Made by a program: the position numbers and the translations under genes
The notes under the pieces: model-generated
The model's database searches: none
What the model was told of the DNA's origin: nothing
The model's input: only the letters and a program-made list of their open reading frames with translations
In this document: positions 37,098-47,400 of the stretch, piece after piece
Numbering within the stretch: position 1 is the stretch's first letter
Layout: each line of letters starts with the position of its first letter
Source: an uncultured Lachnospiraceae bacterium
GTDB taxonomy: Bacteria > Bacillota > Clostridia > Lachnospirales > Lachnospiraceae
Length of the DNA stretch: 64,000 nt
Direction of reading: 5' to 3'
Assembly: GCA_934320895.1 (NCBI GenBank)
Contig: CAKRFY010000007.1
Location: 1 to 64,000 of the forward strand

Positions 37098-38435
37098 CTA
37101 TGACCCAAAATAATTACTGTCAAATCCTGTCTTTTCAGGCTCTTTCTTCTCTTCCTGCACAGTCTGTATGTTTCTATTTATATCTTTGTTCTGACCATCC
37201 TGTCCTGCTGTATTATTCTTATTTATATCGCCTGTGTTACTGTCAACATTCTGTGAACCAGATGCTTTCTGATAAGGATTTTCCTGTCTGGTAAATACTC
37301 CATCATCATTGCCATTTCGACCATTAGGATTTCCACTAAATAAATCCTTTACATCTCTGCTTCTGTCATATCCATTTGGATTACCAAAGATGTCATCATC
37401 AGACATTCCCATCTGACTTTCCATCTCTTTCTTAAGTTCTTCAAACTCAATCTCATTCTGACTTGGCTGCTCACTCTTTTCTATAAGTTTTCCTTTACTG
37501 TCAAGATGCTTTCCTACTATAACAATAGCTATGACAAGCACGATCGTAATAGCAAATCCGCCCTCCATACCAAAGCTTCCACCATTTATCACTGTTGCCC
37601 CACCATCAACTGATGTCGAAGTAAATATTGAACTTGTAATCTTGTTTCCACTTACACTTATTCCATAAAGATTACCCTGAACAAAATTCCATACACTGTG
37701 AAATGCTCCAACAATCCATATGTTTTCACAATCAGCAAATAAAAGTGCCGCAAATAATCCATATAAGAAAAGATTAAACATTGCAAGACCATCAACTCCA
37801 GCATTCATTCCATGAAGCATAGCAAAAAATAATGCACTAAATATTGCTGAATTTATCACATGATATCTTCTTGTAAGTGATACAAAAAAATATCCTCTAC
37901 AAAGAACTTCCTCTGCCATTCCCTGAATCATATACCCAATAAAATAACCCACTATATAGATTACTGATATATTCTGTGCAATTCCGTCAAAAGTAATACT
38001 TTTTGTCAAGACGCATATAAGATATGCCACCGAAAAGATGACAAGTGAAAAGAACATTCCTTTTAAATAATTTAAAATAGCACCTTCAGTCTTAAAACCA
38101 AGTGTATTTAATTTCCTCTTTTCAACAAATCTGCAATACAGACATACAACTACTATGATAAGTAGTTCTGAGATAAGCGTTACAATAGTCATCCACTCCG
38201 GCATGTTTGATATAAGCTGCATCATCTTATTTATGTCAGGCTGACCTGATGTTATCATATTTATATAATCGTTATTTCCGAGCATATTTACCATCATAGC
38301 AGGCACCTGAATGATACCGCTCGCCATAGAACCGACAATAAATAATGCTATCGCAATACAGATCTCTCCAAATATTCCATGCCCTCTCTTTACTGCTGCC
38401 GCCTGCATAAATTTAGGTTTTCTGATTTCTTTCAT
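37098..38435 (-). CDS. CPBP-family intramembrane glutamic protease
   Basis: A membrane protease or maturation factor related to Rce1 and bacteriocin-immunity proteins. About seven membrane segments lie in residues 20-310. The catalytic motif EEVLCRGYFF holds E175, E176 and R180, and H208 lies in FFAMLHG. The C-terminal 120 residues are an unusual hydrophilic tail, rich in Asn, Gly, Asp and Gln, with repeated NPNG (FGNPNGYDR, SGNPNGRNG). The ribosome site is distant (AGAGGAAC). Downstream of the DUF4179/sigma pair with a 246-bp gap. Substrate unknown; the tail probably faces the cytoplasm and is disordered. Confidence 0.88.
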   Translation of the reverse strand: MKEIRKPKFMQAAAVKRGHGIFGEICIAIALFIVGSMASGIIQVPAMMVNMLGNNDYINMITSGQPDINKMMQLISNMPEWMTIVTLISELLIIVVVCLYCRFVEKRKLNTLGFKTEGAILNYLKGMFFSLVIFSVAYLICVLTKSITFDGIAQNISVIYIVGYFIGYMIQGMAEEVLCRGYFFVSLTRRYHVINSAIFSALFFAMLHGMNAGVDGLAMFNLFLYGLFAALLFADCENIWIVGAFHSVWNFVQGNLYGISVSGNKITSSIFTSTSVDGGATVINGGSFGMEGGFAITIVLVIAIVIVGKHLDSKGKLIEKSEQPSQNEIEFEELKKEMESQMGMSDDDIFGNPNGYDRSRDVKDLFSGNPNGRNGNDDGVFTRQENPYQKASGSQNVDSNTGDINKNNTAGQDGQNKDINRNIQTVQEEKKEPEKTGFDSNYFGS

Positions 38436-38486
38436 AATAATAAACTTTTTGTTCCTCTCTTTAAATTCGGTTCACAAATCCTAAAT

Positions 38487-38514
38487 AGAGCCGGAAATTA
38501 ACTTTTCCGGCTCT
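38487..38514. terminator. GC-rich perfect hairpin between CPBP and DUF4179 genes
   Basis: AGAGCCGGAAA and TTTCCGGCTCT form an 11-bp perfect stem with a six-base loop. Neither side has a strong T-run. It lies 168 bases after the DUF4179 stop, so it is either a weak terminator or an RNA-stability element. Confidence 0.5.
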
Positions 38515-38681
38515 GTAGTCTTTGCAAAGCGTTTTTATTTCACGCTTTAACTATAACAAATATCTGTTTTTTTATCAATAGCAGCAATATATTTCAGTCA
38601 TATCATAAGAATTTTTTAATGTTACACCTACGATATGACCAGCAACAAATTTTTTCTTTTAAACATTTTTAATAAGACAAA

Positions 38682-39749
38682 CTATCTATCAAAATAATAT
38701 TCTTTTCCTCCTACACTTATTCCCTTGATATCATCAATATCAAACGGCCCTTCAATATCCATCAATGAATATCCCTTATTTTCTTCATTTCCATATTTTA
38801 CTCTTGTCTGTTTTTTAGTAAGCTCTGAGCATATAGAAAATGAACTCTTTTTTCCATTTTTCATAAGAAGCTGCATATAACCACTATCATTTTTGCCTGT
38901 CTTTTCATAGTATTCATTCTGATATTTATAATACATCTTCGCAAATCCATAATCACTTGTCACCGAAAGAGTACTTACTGTAACTTTATGACCTTTCACA
39001 TACAATGACTTCTGTCTTTTATCAGCAGTTGTTTTTATCTTTACCTGGTATGTTCCGTCATTTACAAAACGATCGGAATTATTTTTTTCTCTTCTCTCTC
39101 CGTCAAATGAAAGATTATGTTCTTTATCATATTCACCATGTACAAAATCCGTCAAGCCCAATTCAAACACAACATCACCATTATAAACACCATCCGATGT
39201 ATATGCATAATAAATCGTATTGTCGATTCTTTTCAAAATTCTGTTTCGCTCAGTCGAGATATTATATTTTAAAAGTTGTTCATCTGTTATTGATGGGGAT
39301 GATATAGCTAAATTTTTCGGAAGTTTAAATCCATTTTTTCCCGTAACCTTAAATATGACATATAATCTTGAACGGTCAGCAAAAAAAGCTCTTACTTTTA
39401 TATTAAGATTTGTATTGGTATTCTTTTCTTCCAATACTTCAAAGTTACTATCAAGTTTTGATATTATTTCAGGTTCTGCTTCCTTAGTTTTCCATATGTC
39501 ACTGAAAAGTTCCGATATCGTCATGTTGTGCGTAGCTGCATATGTTCCTGTTCCTCCTATCAAAATAATTGCTGCACAAATAGCTGCGACTACTGGTTTA
39601 AATATATTCTTCTTTCTAAATCTCTTATTTTTTTCCTCTCTTTCATCCCAAATATTCATTATGTTTCTATGGAGATTTAAATTCGGTTTTTCTTCCGTCC
39701 TCATGACATTTTTTAATAGCTCATCCATCTTTTTGTCCTGTTTATTCAT
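38682..39749 (-). CDS. DUF4179 membrane protein, probable anti-sigma factor
   Basis: The 355-residue protein has a short cytoplasmic part with KMDELLKNVMRTEEKP and a single membrane helix (about residues 50-70, VVAAICAAIILIGGTGTYAA). A large external domain follows (about 70-355), predicted beta-rich, with ITDEQLLKYN, VFELGLTDF and a final ISVGGKEYYF. DUF4179 genes usually sit with ECF sigma genes, and this one starts eight bases inside the end of the sigma gene, after GGAGG. This supports a role as membrane-bound regulator of that sigma factor. The zinc motif of ZAS anti-sigma factors is absent, so the binding mode differs. Confidence 0.85.
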   Translation of the reverse strand: MNKQDKKMDELLKNVMRTEEKPNLNLHRNIMNIWDEREEKNKRFRKKNIFKPVVAAICAAIILIGGTGTYAATHNMTISELFSDIWKTKEAEPEIISKLDSNFEVLEEKNTNTNLNIKVRAFFADRSRLYVIFKVTGKNGFKLPKNLAISSPSITDEQLLKYNISTERNRILKRIDNTIYYAYTSDGVYNGDVVFELGLTDFVHGEYDKEHNLSFDGERREKNNSDRFVNDGTYQVKIKTTADKRQKSLYVKGHKVTVSTLSVTSDYGFAKMYYKYQNEYYEKTGKNDSGYMQLLMKNGKKSSFSICSELTKKQTRVKYGNEENKGYSLMDIEGPFDIDDIKGISVGGKEYYFDR

Positions 39750-40269
39750 AACCGTTTTCCTCCAATCTCTGTTTTAAAATTTTCCTTGCTTTATGTAATC
39801 TGCTTTCAACTGTTCCCTGTGGAATATGCAATGACTTTGAGATTTCTTTTGATGACATATCAAGTGAATAAAACATCTCAATAACTACTCTGTATCTGTC
39901 CTTTAATCTTGAAATCTCATATTTAAGATACTCTGCCTCATCATTTTTTAAGGCGTTTTCTTCCGGAGTAAGATTTTTGTCATCCCTGATGCTCTTTTCA
40001 AACTCTTCACCCATATCAGAAACCGGCACAATACTTTTCCGTCTGAAAATTTTTCTTCTCTTTGACTTCCAAATATAAAATGCTCTTCCCATAATATAAC
40101 TTTTAGGATTATTGCTGTATTCTATTTTGTGCATATTCTCAATAATATCAAGCCATGTATCCTGAAACAATTCATCTGCGTCTTCCCTTTTTTCACAAAG
40201 CCTGATACAAAAAGAATATACATCTGTTTCATATCTTTTAAGTACATCCTCAAATTCTTCTCTTGTCAA
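39742..40269 (-). CDS. ECF-type sigma-70 family RNA polymerase sigma factor
   Basis: Redirects RNA polymerase to a small regulon. Region 2 is seen as YSFCIRLCEKREDADELFQDTWLDI, and region 4 as the C-terminal helix-turn-helix LDMSSKEISKSLHIPQGTVE followed by SRLHKARKILK. A linker of moderate length separates them; 175 residues is normal. The start is TTG, nine bases after AAGGAGG. It overlaps the DUF4179 gene, so they are co-expressed. Related pairs respond to envelope stress. Neither the signal nor the regulon can be read here. Confidence 0.92.
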   Translation of the reverse strand: MTREEFEDVLKRYETDVYSFCIRLCEKREDADELFQDTWLDIIENMHKIEYSNNPKSYIMGRAFYIWKSKRRKIFRRKSIVPVSDMGEEFEKSIRDDKNLTPEENALKNDEAEYLKYEISRLKDRYRVVIEMFYSLDMSSKEISKSLHIPQGTVESRLHKARKILKQRLEENGYE

Positions 40270-40418
40270 AACATTTTCCTCCTTCTTAGGCGCCTACAAC
40301 AAATATAAGTCATGACAAAAAGATTTCTTCATTTTTTGCATATAATAATCTTATGGTCATATATCGTGCAAATAATGATACTATAAACCTTAAATAAAAA
40401 ACTGCTTTCTAAATAATA
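40270..40418. other. Upstream region of the sigma factor gene
   Basis: A 149-bp A+T-rich region without a credible gene. A minus-strand TTGCAC followed after 18 bases by TATTAT is a possible weak housekeeping promoter. Near the ribosome site lies a GGCGCC palindrome. I could not identify an ECF-type autoregulatory promoter with confidence. Confidence 0.3.
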
Positions 40419-40480
40419 AAAAAAGCTATAAATTCATCAGCCCCTTTTACATGATACTGATGAATTTATAGCTTTTTTAA
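40419..40480 (-). terminator. Strong bidirectional terminator after trkH
   Basis: A perfect 22-bp stem (AAAAAAGCTATAAATTCATC and its complement) with a 16-base loop and T-runs on both strands. It serves trkH on the minus strand. Confidence 0.88.
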
Positions 40481-40585
40481 TTTTTTCTAAATATCACAAT
40501 TTTGTACAAATGTTAAAACTGTCATAACCACATTGAGCAAATTTAAACCTGTCTTGTAAACCACATATACCTATTAATTTTATAC

Positions 40586-42061
40586 TTACTCTCTCACACA
40601 CTTACCTTTACGCTTCACCTTAAACATTTCCTTCCATATAGCAGGATGGAAAAGGATAAGAAGCGGGAATAACTCAAGTCTTCCGGCAAGCATATCAAAT
40701 ATAAGTACAAGTTTTGATATCACCGTAAAGTGTCCAAAGTTACAGGTAGGTCCTACAAGTGCAAGTCCGGGACCTATATTGTTCATTGTGGCTGTTACGG
40801 CAGTAAAATTCGTGATAAGGTCTTTATCTTCAAATGACAATATAAAGACTGACGCCGCAAATATTATAAAAAATGTTATAAAAAACACATTTACTGAACG
40901 TACTACCTCATGCTCAACAGGCTTCTTGTCAATCTGAATCTTTCTTATACATTTTGGATGTATATATGATTCGAGGTCTTTTATAATGGTTTTTACAAGT
41001 ATTATAAATCTCGATACTTTTATTCCACCGCCTGTACTTCCTGCACACGCACCGCAGAACATCAAAAATACAAGCACCGTTTTACAGGTCTGCGGCCACT
41101 TATCAAAATCCACACTTGAAAATCCTGTTGTCGTTATGATCGATGCAACCTGAAATGATGACTGTGTAAGTGCCTCAAAGAATGACTTTGTTGTATCTAT
41201 TATGTGAAAACATATGATACCTATTGATGCTATTATAATAAGAAAGTAATACCTTACCTCCTCCATCTTGAATGCCTTTTTAAACTGCTTATATAAAATA
41301 TAATAATATGCATTGAAGTTTACACCAAATAATATCATAAATATAGTAAGCACCCACTGTATGTATGGTGAGTAACTTGCCGCACTGTCATTCTTTATAC
41401 CAAATCCACCTGTTCCGGCAGTTCCAAATGCCATTGCAAGTGAGTCAAATAATGGCATTCTTCCTATGAGTAAAAATATTATCTGCACTAATGTTAATGC
41501 AATATATATTATATACAATATCTGCGCCGTATGCTTAACTTTAGGCACAAGTTTGCCAACTGAAGGCCCAGGGCTTTCCGCCCTCATGAGGTTTATTCTT
41601 GAACCACCTCCAAGCGGGATTATGGCAAGCAGAAATACAAGCACACCCATTCCACCGAGCCAGTGAGTAAAACTCCTCCACATGAGTGAACAGTGCGACA
41701 ATGCTTCAACATCACTTAATATACTTGCTCCTGTTGTTGTAAAGCCTGATACTGTTTCAAAAAGAGCATCTATAAGTGATGGTATCTCCCCTGTCAATAT
41801 AAATGGGATACAGCCAAAAAAACTCATAAATATCCAGCTTAAAGCAGTAGCTACGCAACCTTCCTTCAGATAAAAAACCGAACTGTTTGCTTTCCTGTGA
41901 GTCATGACCATACCCAGCAAAAAAGTAACAATACCAACAGCAAGATAGACAAATCCCTGCTTTTCCCTGTAAAATACCGCAACAATGCACGGAAGCAGCA
42001 TAAATGCTGCTTCAATCTTTAATACACTGCCTAATATATATCTTATAATCGACCTGTTCAT
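40586..42061 (-). CDS. trkH: Trk-type potassium channel subunit TrkH/KtrB
   Basis: A membrane potassium translocator. The 491-residue protein has the repeated membrane-pore-membrane layout with selectivity-filter glycines in TVSGFTTTGAS, GTAGTGGFGIKN, ITTTGFSSVDF and TATMNNIGPGL. GACAGSTGGGIKVSR forms the intramembrane gate loop. The ATG follows GGGAG. It is 96 bp downstream of trkA, in one operon, so channel and regulator are co-expressed. The length agrees with TrkH rather than shorter KtrB proteins. Confidence 0.96.
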   Translation of the reverse strand: MNRSIIRYILGSVLKIEAAFMLLPCIVAVFYREKQGFVYLAVGIVTFLLGMVMTHRKANSSVFYLKEGCVATALSWIFMSFFGCIPFILTGEIPSLIDALFETVSGFTTTGASILSDVEALSHCSLMWRSFTHWLGGMGVLVFLLAIIPLGGGSRINLMRAESPGPSVGKLVPKVKHTAQILYIIYIALTLVQIIFLLIGRMPLFDSLAMAFGTAGTGGFGIKNDSAASYSPYIQWVLTIFMILFGVNFNAYYYILYKQFKKAFKMEEVRYYFLIIIASIGIICFHIIDTTKSFFEALTQSSFQVASIITTTGFSSVDFDKWPQTCKTVLVFLMFCGACAGSTGGGIKVSRFIILVKTIIKDLESYIHPKCIRKIQIDKKPVEHEVVRSVNVFFITFFIIFAASVFILSFEDKDLITNFTAVTATMNNIGPGLALVGPTCNFGHFTVISKLVLIFDMLAGRLELFPLLILFHPAIWKEMFKVKRKGKCVRE

Positions 42062-42157
42062 TTTTTAATCTCCCTAAAACTTCTTCAAAATCTCCTTTAT
42101 GCACTTTAAAGGCCTAAATCTTTGCGAAGCAAATATTATCCAATCCGCCCGGCTAAA

Positions 42158-43543
42158 CTACTCCAGAATATCAAGTATCGTATTAAATCCTGTCTGTGTA
42201 GTAACGATCATAACAGTGTCATTTACCTGTATGAAATCCTGTCCTGTAGGAATAATTATCCTACCATTTCTGTTTATAAATGAGATAAGAACTCCCTTTT
42301 TGATATTAAGATCCATAATCGCCTCGTTTGTGACTGCTGAAGCTTCCTCTACCGAAAACTCTATAGCTTCAACCCTTGAGTCACATAGCTGGTAAAGTGT
42401 CTGGATATGATTGCTTTTTGAAGCATTTTTAGCTCTTACATAGGCTATTATCGCCTCAGATGTAATATACTGAGGATACATAATACTTCCAAGGTCAAGA
42501 TTATTTATAACATTTTTAAAATTTGTTCTCGTTATCTTTGTAATTACCTTGGCATTTGAAACCTGTTTTGCATGAAGTGTAAGCATTATATTTTCTTCAT
42601 CTATTCCCGTAAGCGGTATAAATGACTCAACATTTTCTATCCCCTCTTCGTAAAGCACTTCCTCATCTGACCCATCCGCATTTATTATAATGGCTTTTGG
42701 CAAAAGTATGCTAAGTTCCTCACATCTTGCTTTATTCTGCTCGATTATCTGCACTGATATTCCCATGGCAAGAAGCTGATTTGCAAGATAATATGCAGCT
42801 TTTCCACCACCTACTATCATAGTATTTTTAACATGTTTTGTTTTCAAGCCAAATTTCTGCAAAAAGCTTTTTACGGTCTTTCTGTGCGCTACAAATGATA
42901 ATACATCACCTTTCTGCATTACAAAATCGCCCCACGGAATATATACTTCTCCACCTCTTTCAATAGTGCATATAAGTACATTTGCAATGTCTCTTTTACC
43001 AAATTCCTGAATAGACATTCCATCAAGCATATTTCCCTCAGAAATCTTAAATTTGATAAGTTCGGCCTGTCCATGCGCAAATGAGTTTACCTCAAGTGCT
43101 GTTGGCAGGCATAAAATTCTGGTTGCCTCAACGGCAGCCTCAAGTTCAGGATTTATTATCATAGTAAGACCAAGTTTGTCTCTTAAATAACTTGCCTCAG
43201 TACTATAATCAGGTGTCCTTACTCTCGCGATAGTGTCACACTGACTTACATGTTTTGCAACCGTGCAGCACAACAGATTTAACTCATCAGAATCGGTTAC
43301 TGCAATAAGGAGATCAGCTGCCTCTATACCAGCTTCCATCTGCACACTGTAGCTTGCCCCGTTTCCTGCAAGCCCCATGATATCATACTGATTTGCAATC
43401 TCCATAACTTTCTCACGATTTCTGTCTATAATGGTAATATCATGTCCCTCTTTACTTAGCTGTCTTACCAATGCATTTCCAACTTTTCCGCATCCTACAA
43501 TGATAATGCTAAGTCCTGATTTTACCGCATTCTTAAATTTCAT
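42158..43543 (-). CDS. trkA: Trk potassium uptake regulator TrkA
   Basis: A cytoplasmic nucleotide-binding ring that gates TrkH. Two tandem RCK units are present. The first starts with IIIVGCGKVGNALVRQL and ends with IIDRNREK; the second starts MIVGGGKAAYYLANQLLAM with IIEQNKAR. Each is followed by an RCK_C domain. Length is 461 residues from the chosen start. An upstream ATG at 43585 is possible, but ATG 43543 follows AGGAG by ten bases and matches the usual N-terminus. Co-transcribed with trkH. Confidence 0.95.
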   Translation of the reverse strand: MKFKNAVKSGLSIIIVGCGKVGNALVRQLSKEGHDITIIDRNREKVMEIANQYDIMGLAGNGASYSVQMEAGIEAADLLIAVTDSDELNLLCCTVAKHVSQCDTIARVRTPDYSTEASYLRDKLGLTMIINPELEAAVEATRILCLPTALEVNSFAHGQAELIKFKISEGNMLDGMSIQEFGKRDIANVLICTIERGGEVYIPWGDFVMQKGDVLSFVAHRKTVKSFLQKFGLKTKHVKNTMIVGGGKAAYYLANQLLAMGISVQIIEQNKARCEELSILLPKAIIINADGSDEEVLYEEGIENVESFIPLTGIDEENIMLTLHAKQVSNAKVITKITRTNFKNVINNLDLGSIMYPQYITSEAIIAYVRAKNASKSNHIQTLYQLCDSRVEAIEFSVEEASAVTNEAIMDLNIKKGVLISFINRNGRIIIPTGQDFIQVNDTVMIVTTQTGFNTILDILE

Positions 43544-43671
43544 GACCTCTGTACTCCTTTTTCGAGATAAATATTTATTTTTCAAATTTTAAATTTCTAT
43601 GATAGACTTATCCTAGTACATTATGCCTGTTTTGTCAAAGAATTTTATTTTTTTCTATAACTTTATCTGTG

Positions 43672-43722
43672 AAAGAATAAAAAGGCAGACTTATGAATAC
43701 TTCTATCCACAAGCCATGCCTT
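43672..43722 (-). terminator. Terminator of the RND-tetR operon
   Basis: On the minus strand AAGGCA and GGCTTGTG pair with CATAAGTC and TGCCTT (several G-T pairs, a T bulge), followed by TTTTATTCTTT. It begins 26 bases after the tetR stop. Confidence 0.75.
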
Positions 43723-43747
43723 GATTTTATGAATACCTTTTCAAATA

Positions 43748-44377
43748 TTACTTCTTTTTATATTTCTTCTCTAATGTATCAATTTCTGCATATATCGTTT
43801 CTCTTATCTTTTCCTTGTCATATTCGATGGTGCTTTTACTCATCACAAAAATTTTGAAAAACAATCCAAGACTTATTGATGCAAATATATTGATAAGAGC
43901 AAGTATCTCCTCATCACTATCTACATTAAGCTCATCTTTGTTTATGTATTCAAACATTATACCTTTCGGCGTACGAGCCTCTTCCATTTTTCCTTTCATC
44001 GTATCGCTTACGATCATGTCGAATACCCACGGCTGTGAAAACATTTTTTTCATGCCTTCCATCTTATCGCTGCAGCCGGCTGAGATTATAAAGTCTATCG
44101 CTTTTCTCATAAATGAAAACACATCGCCACTACAATCTTTTATGAAACTTTCTACAAAATCAAATGCTTCTTTTTTATGCGTATTGACAATATACAGAAA
44201 TATATCTCTTTTATCTTCAAAATACTGATAAAAGCTCCCTCTTGGTATCGCTGCCTCTTTTATGATACGGTTTATGGATGCTGCGTCAAATGAATTTTCA
44301 AGAAACTCTTTCTCGGCAGCAGCCATTATCCTTTTTCTTTTTTCCTCAGGCAGCCTGTAAAATGTTTCTTTTGGCAT
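43748..44377 (-). CDS. TetR-family transcriptional repressor
   Basis: The N-terminal helix-turn-helix is intact: EKRKRIMAAAEKEFLENSF, INRIIKEAAIPRGSFYQYF, with the typical FYQYFEDKRDIFLYI. The remaining 150 residues form the ligand-binding helical domain. At 209 residues it is of normal length. The ATG follows GGAG. It is the second gene of the RND exporter operon, 73 bp downstream, so it most likely binds the two perfect palindromes in that operon's promoter region (48418-48472) and controls its own synthesis. The inducer is unknown, probably an exported hydrophobic compound. Confidence 0.92.
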   Translation of the reverse strand: MPKETFYRLPEEKRKRIMAAAEKEFLENSFDAASINRIIKEAAIPRGSFYQYFEDKRDIFLYIVNTHKKEAFDFVESFIKDCSGDVFSFMRKAIDFIISAGCSDKMEGMKKMFSQPWVFDMIVSDTMKGKMEEARTPKGIMFEYINKDELNVDSDEEILALINIFASISLGLFFKIFVMSKSTIEYDKEKIRETIYAEIDTLEKKYKKK

Positions 44378-44450
44378 CTTTAAAACTCCATTCTTTTGCC
44401 TTATTACCTTACTTTGCTGCTATAAATACTTTTTGCTTTACATCAGATAT

Positions 44451-47400
44451 TTACTCTCCATCTGTCAGATAGTCCTCAGCCTCATCAGGTATATCATCCA
44501 TATCATCACTTCCGGTATCTATCTCCTTTGGCTGTTTACGATATAGGATATCATACATTATAGGTACTATATAAAGTGTCATAAATGTTGAATAGATAAG
44601 ACCAAAGCATACTACTATAGCCATACCCTGCTGCATAGCATTTCCTGCATCCTGAGAAAATACCATAACACTCATTGAAAGAATTGTCGTAAGTGCCGTC
44701 ATAAGTATAGGACGCATACGTGTCTTACCTGTACCGACAAGTGCCGCATGCTTCTCTACGCCGCCTATCCTTAATTTATTTACATAGTCAACAAACACGA
44801 TACCATTATTTACAACTGTTCCCATAAGTATCATAAATCCCATCATAGACATTGCTGAGATTGACTGACCAAATGCTAAAAGTCCAAGCATACCACCTGT
44901 AAATGCAAGCGGAATAGTAAATATGATGATAAATGGTGAGAGAAGGCTCTGAAACTGTGCAACCATTACAAGATATATAAGCAAAAGTCCAAGTGCAAGC
45001 GCCTGAACAAACTGCATCATCATATCATTAACCTGTGTTGCCTGACCACCTATCTCGGCTGAATAGCCTTCCGGCATTTTGTACTTATCAATCTTTTTCT
45101 GAAGCTGTCTTGAAAGAAGTGTTGCATTTTCACTCTCATCTACATCAGCAGAAACAGTAATCATCTGTGACTGATTTTCTCTAGAAAGAGTCTGTGCTGT
45201 CTTTCCCTCATCCTTCTTGGCAAATTTTGAAAGTTTATATATTTTTTTCTTATCATTGCCATTTGAATCTTTTGTTGTCGCTGTAACTTCAGCTTTCATA
45301 AGATTCTCATAAGTAAGCTCATCTGTTTTATTTACAAACTTAACATCAACATCCGTATCATCAACATTTAATGTAATCGATGTCTTATCCGTATTAATAC
45401 GTGTTGCAAGCTGCTGATAAATTCCTGCTACAGTAAGTCCTGCATTGGCGACCTTGTTCTTATCAAGTGTAAGGTGTATCTGCTTATCGGCATCTTCAAG
45501 ACCATTCTTTGCACCGCTGCATCCATCAATACTATTCATCATTTTCTTGAAGTCGTTACTTATACTTACAAGCTTATCCATATCGTCACCGTATATGTTA
45601 ACTTCAAGTCCCTGGCTCATCATACTTCCCATACTGCCAAGTGCTGATGAAGAAACTGTAAGATCTTTACACTTTATGTTCTTAGTATTTTTTTCGATAG
45701 TCTTTCTTATCTTCTTAAACTGCTTTGTTGTCTTAATATCACTCTTTGTGATTATATTGAATGTAAAACTTGTGTAATTGTCTGCTGCACCGCCCAGTGA
45801 ACCAGCCATAGCACTTGCGTTTCCGTCAGTCACTCCAACTTTGTCAATTCCATCTACCTTCATTATCGCCGCCATCACTTTGTCAGCAGTCTTATAAGCA
45901 CTCTGCTTACTTGTTTTCTTATCAACCTCAAGGCTTACGGAAATCTGATTACTTTCCATACTGTCCATCATTACAAGTCCCATACCTGAAAGTTTCACTA
46001 CACATAACACAAGCAATCCTACTGCTATCACAAGCGGGATAACTTTATGCTTAAGGAAAAATTCAAGTGATCTTCCATATGCATCTTTAATCTTGTCAAA
46101 TATTTTATGCTCAGGATTCTTAACTTTCTTAAGCATTATAGAACCCATAGTTGGCACAACTGTTATCGCAACAAGAAGTGATGCTATAAGTGAGTATGAT
46201 ATCGTAAATGAGAACGGAATAAGCATCTGACTTACTGTCCCTGATGTATATACCATAGGAAGGAATACACATATAGTTGTAATAGTTGATGCTATAATAG
46301 GTCCAAGTACCTGTTTTGTTCCCTGTACTGCAGCTCTTAGTGCTGAAAGTCCCTTATTTCTAAGTCGGTAGATATTCTCCATAACAACGACTGAGTTATC
46401 GACAAGCATACCTATACCAAGACAAAGACCTGCAAGTGACATTACATTTATGTTTATTCCCGTAAAGTACATTATAATAAGTGCAAAAAGTACACTAAAA
46501 GGAATACTGAATGCCACGACTATAGTTGGTCTTACATCTTTAAGGAATAATGCAAGTACGATAATAGCAAGTATCGCACCCATAACTATACTGCTTAATA
46601 CACTTGAAATTATATTCTTTATAAAGTCGCCCTGATTACTTAAAGGTGTTATTGAAAGACCTTTATATTTTCCTTCCAGTTCCTTAAATGAATCTGTAAG
46701 TGAATTTGTCACATCACTTGTACCCGCCGTACTTGATTTATATATTGAAAGCATTACGGCATCTTTGCCATTTATCTTTGCATACTGATCTCCAACATTA
46801 TCTACAATAACAACATTTGCAACATCAGATATCTTTATAGAACCTACGCCTTTTACTTTTGTAAGCACCATATTTTTGATCTGTTTTGCACTCTCATAGT
46901 TCTCGCCTATCTGGATAAGCCATTGATCATCATTTTTATCATCGATATATCCTGCTGGCATAGAGAAGTTCTGAGCAGTAATAAGCTGTGACAATGTATC
47001 AAGTGTAAGAAGTGCATCTAAATTTGCATTTTCAAGTGCTGCATCTTTTGAATCATCAAGCTGCTTCTGTGCGTCTTTAAGTTCTTTCTTTGCATTTGAT
47101 ATCTCTTTTTTAGCAGCCTCCATCTGAGCCTGTGCTGAACCGAAACCTGCTGATGCCTGATATCCTCCGGCAACCGCCTGTTCCTGTTTTTTGTCCATGC
47201 CCTTCATTTTCTGATTTATCTTATCTACCATAACCTGCGCAACTTTTATCTCTGTCTTTAAGTTTGCAAGTTCTGTATCTATCTGAGGCATTCTGATTTC
47301 TGCAATATTGTAAACTTTTGTCATAGATGCAACAGTAAGCTTCTTTACAGAATCTCCCTGTCCCATCTTTGTAAGCCATTCTTTAAATTTATTAAACTTA

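Noticed and set aside
38487..38514. Riboswitch or attenuator upstream of the CPBP gene
   Set aside because: Only one isolated perfect hairpin is present with no alternative pairing or aptamer-like region.
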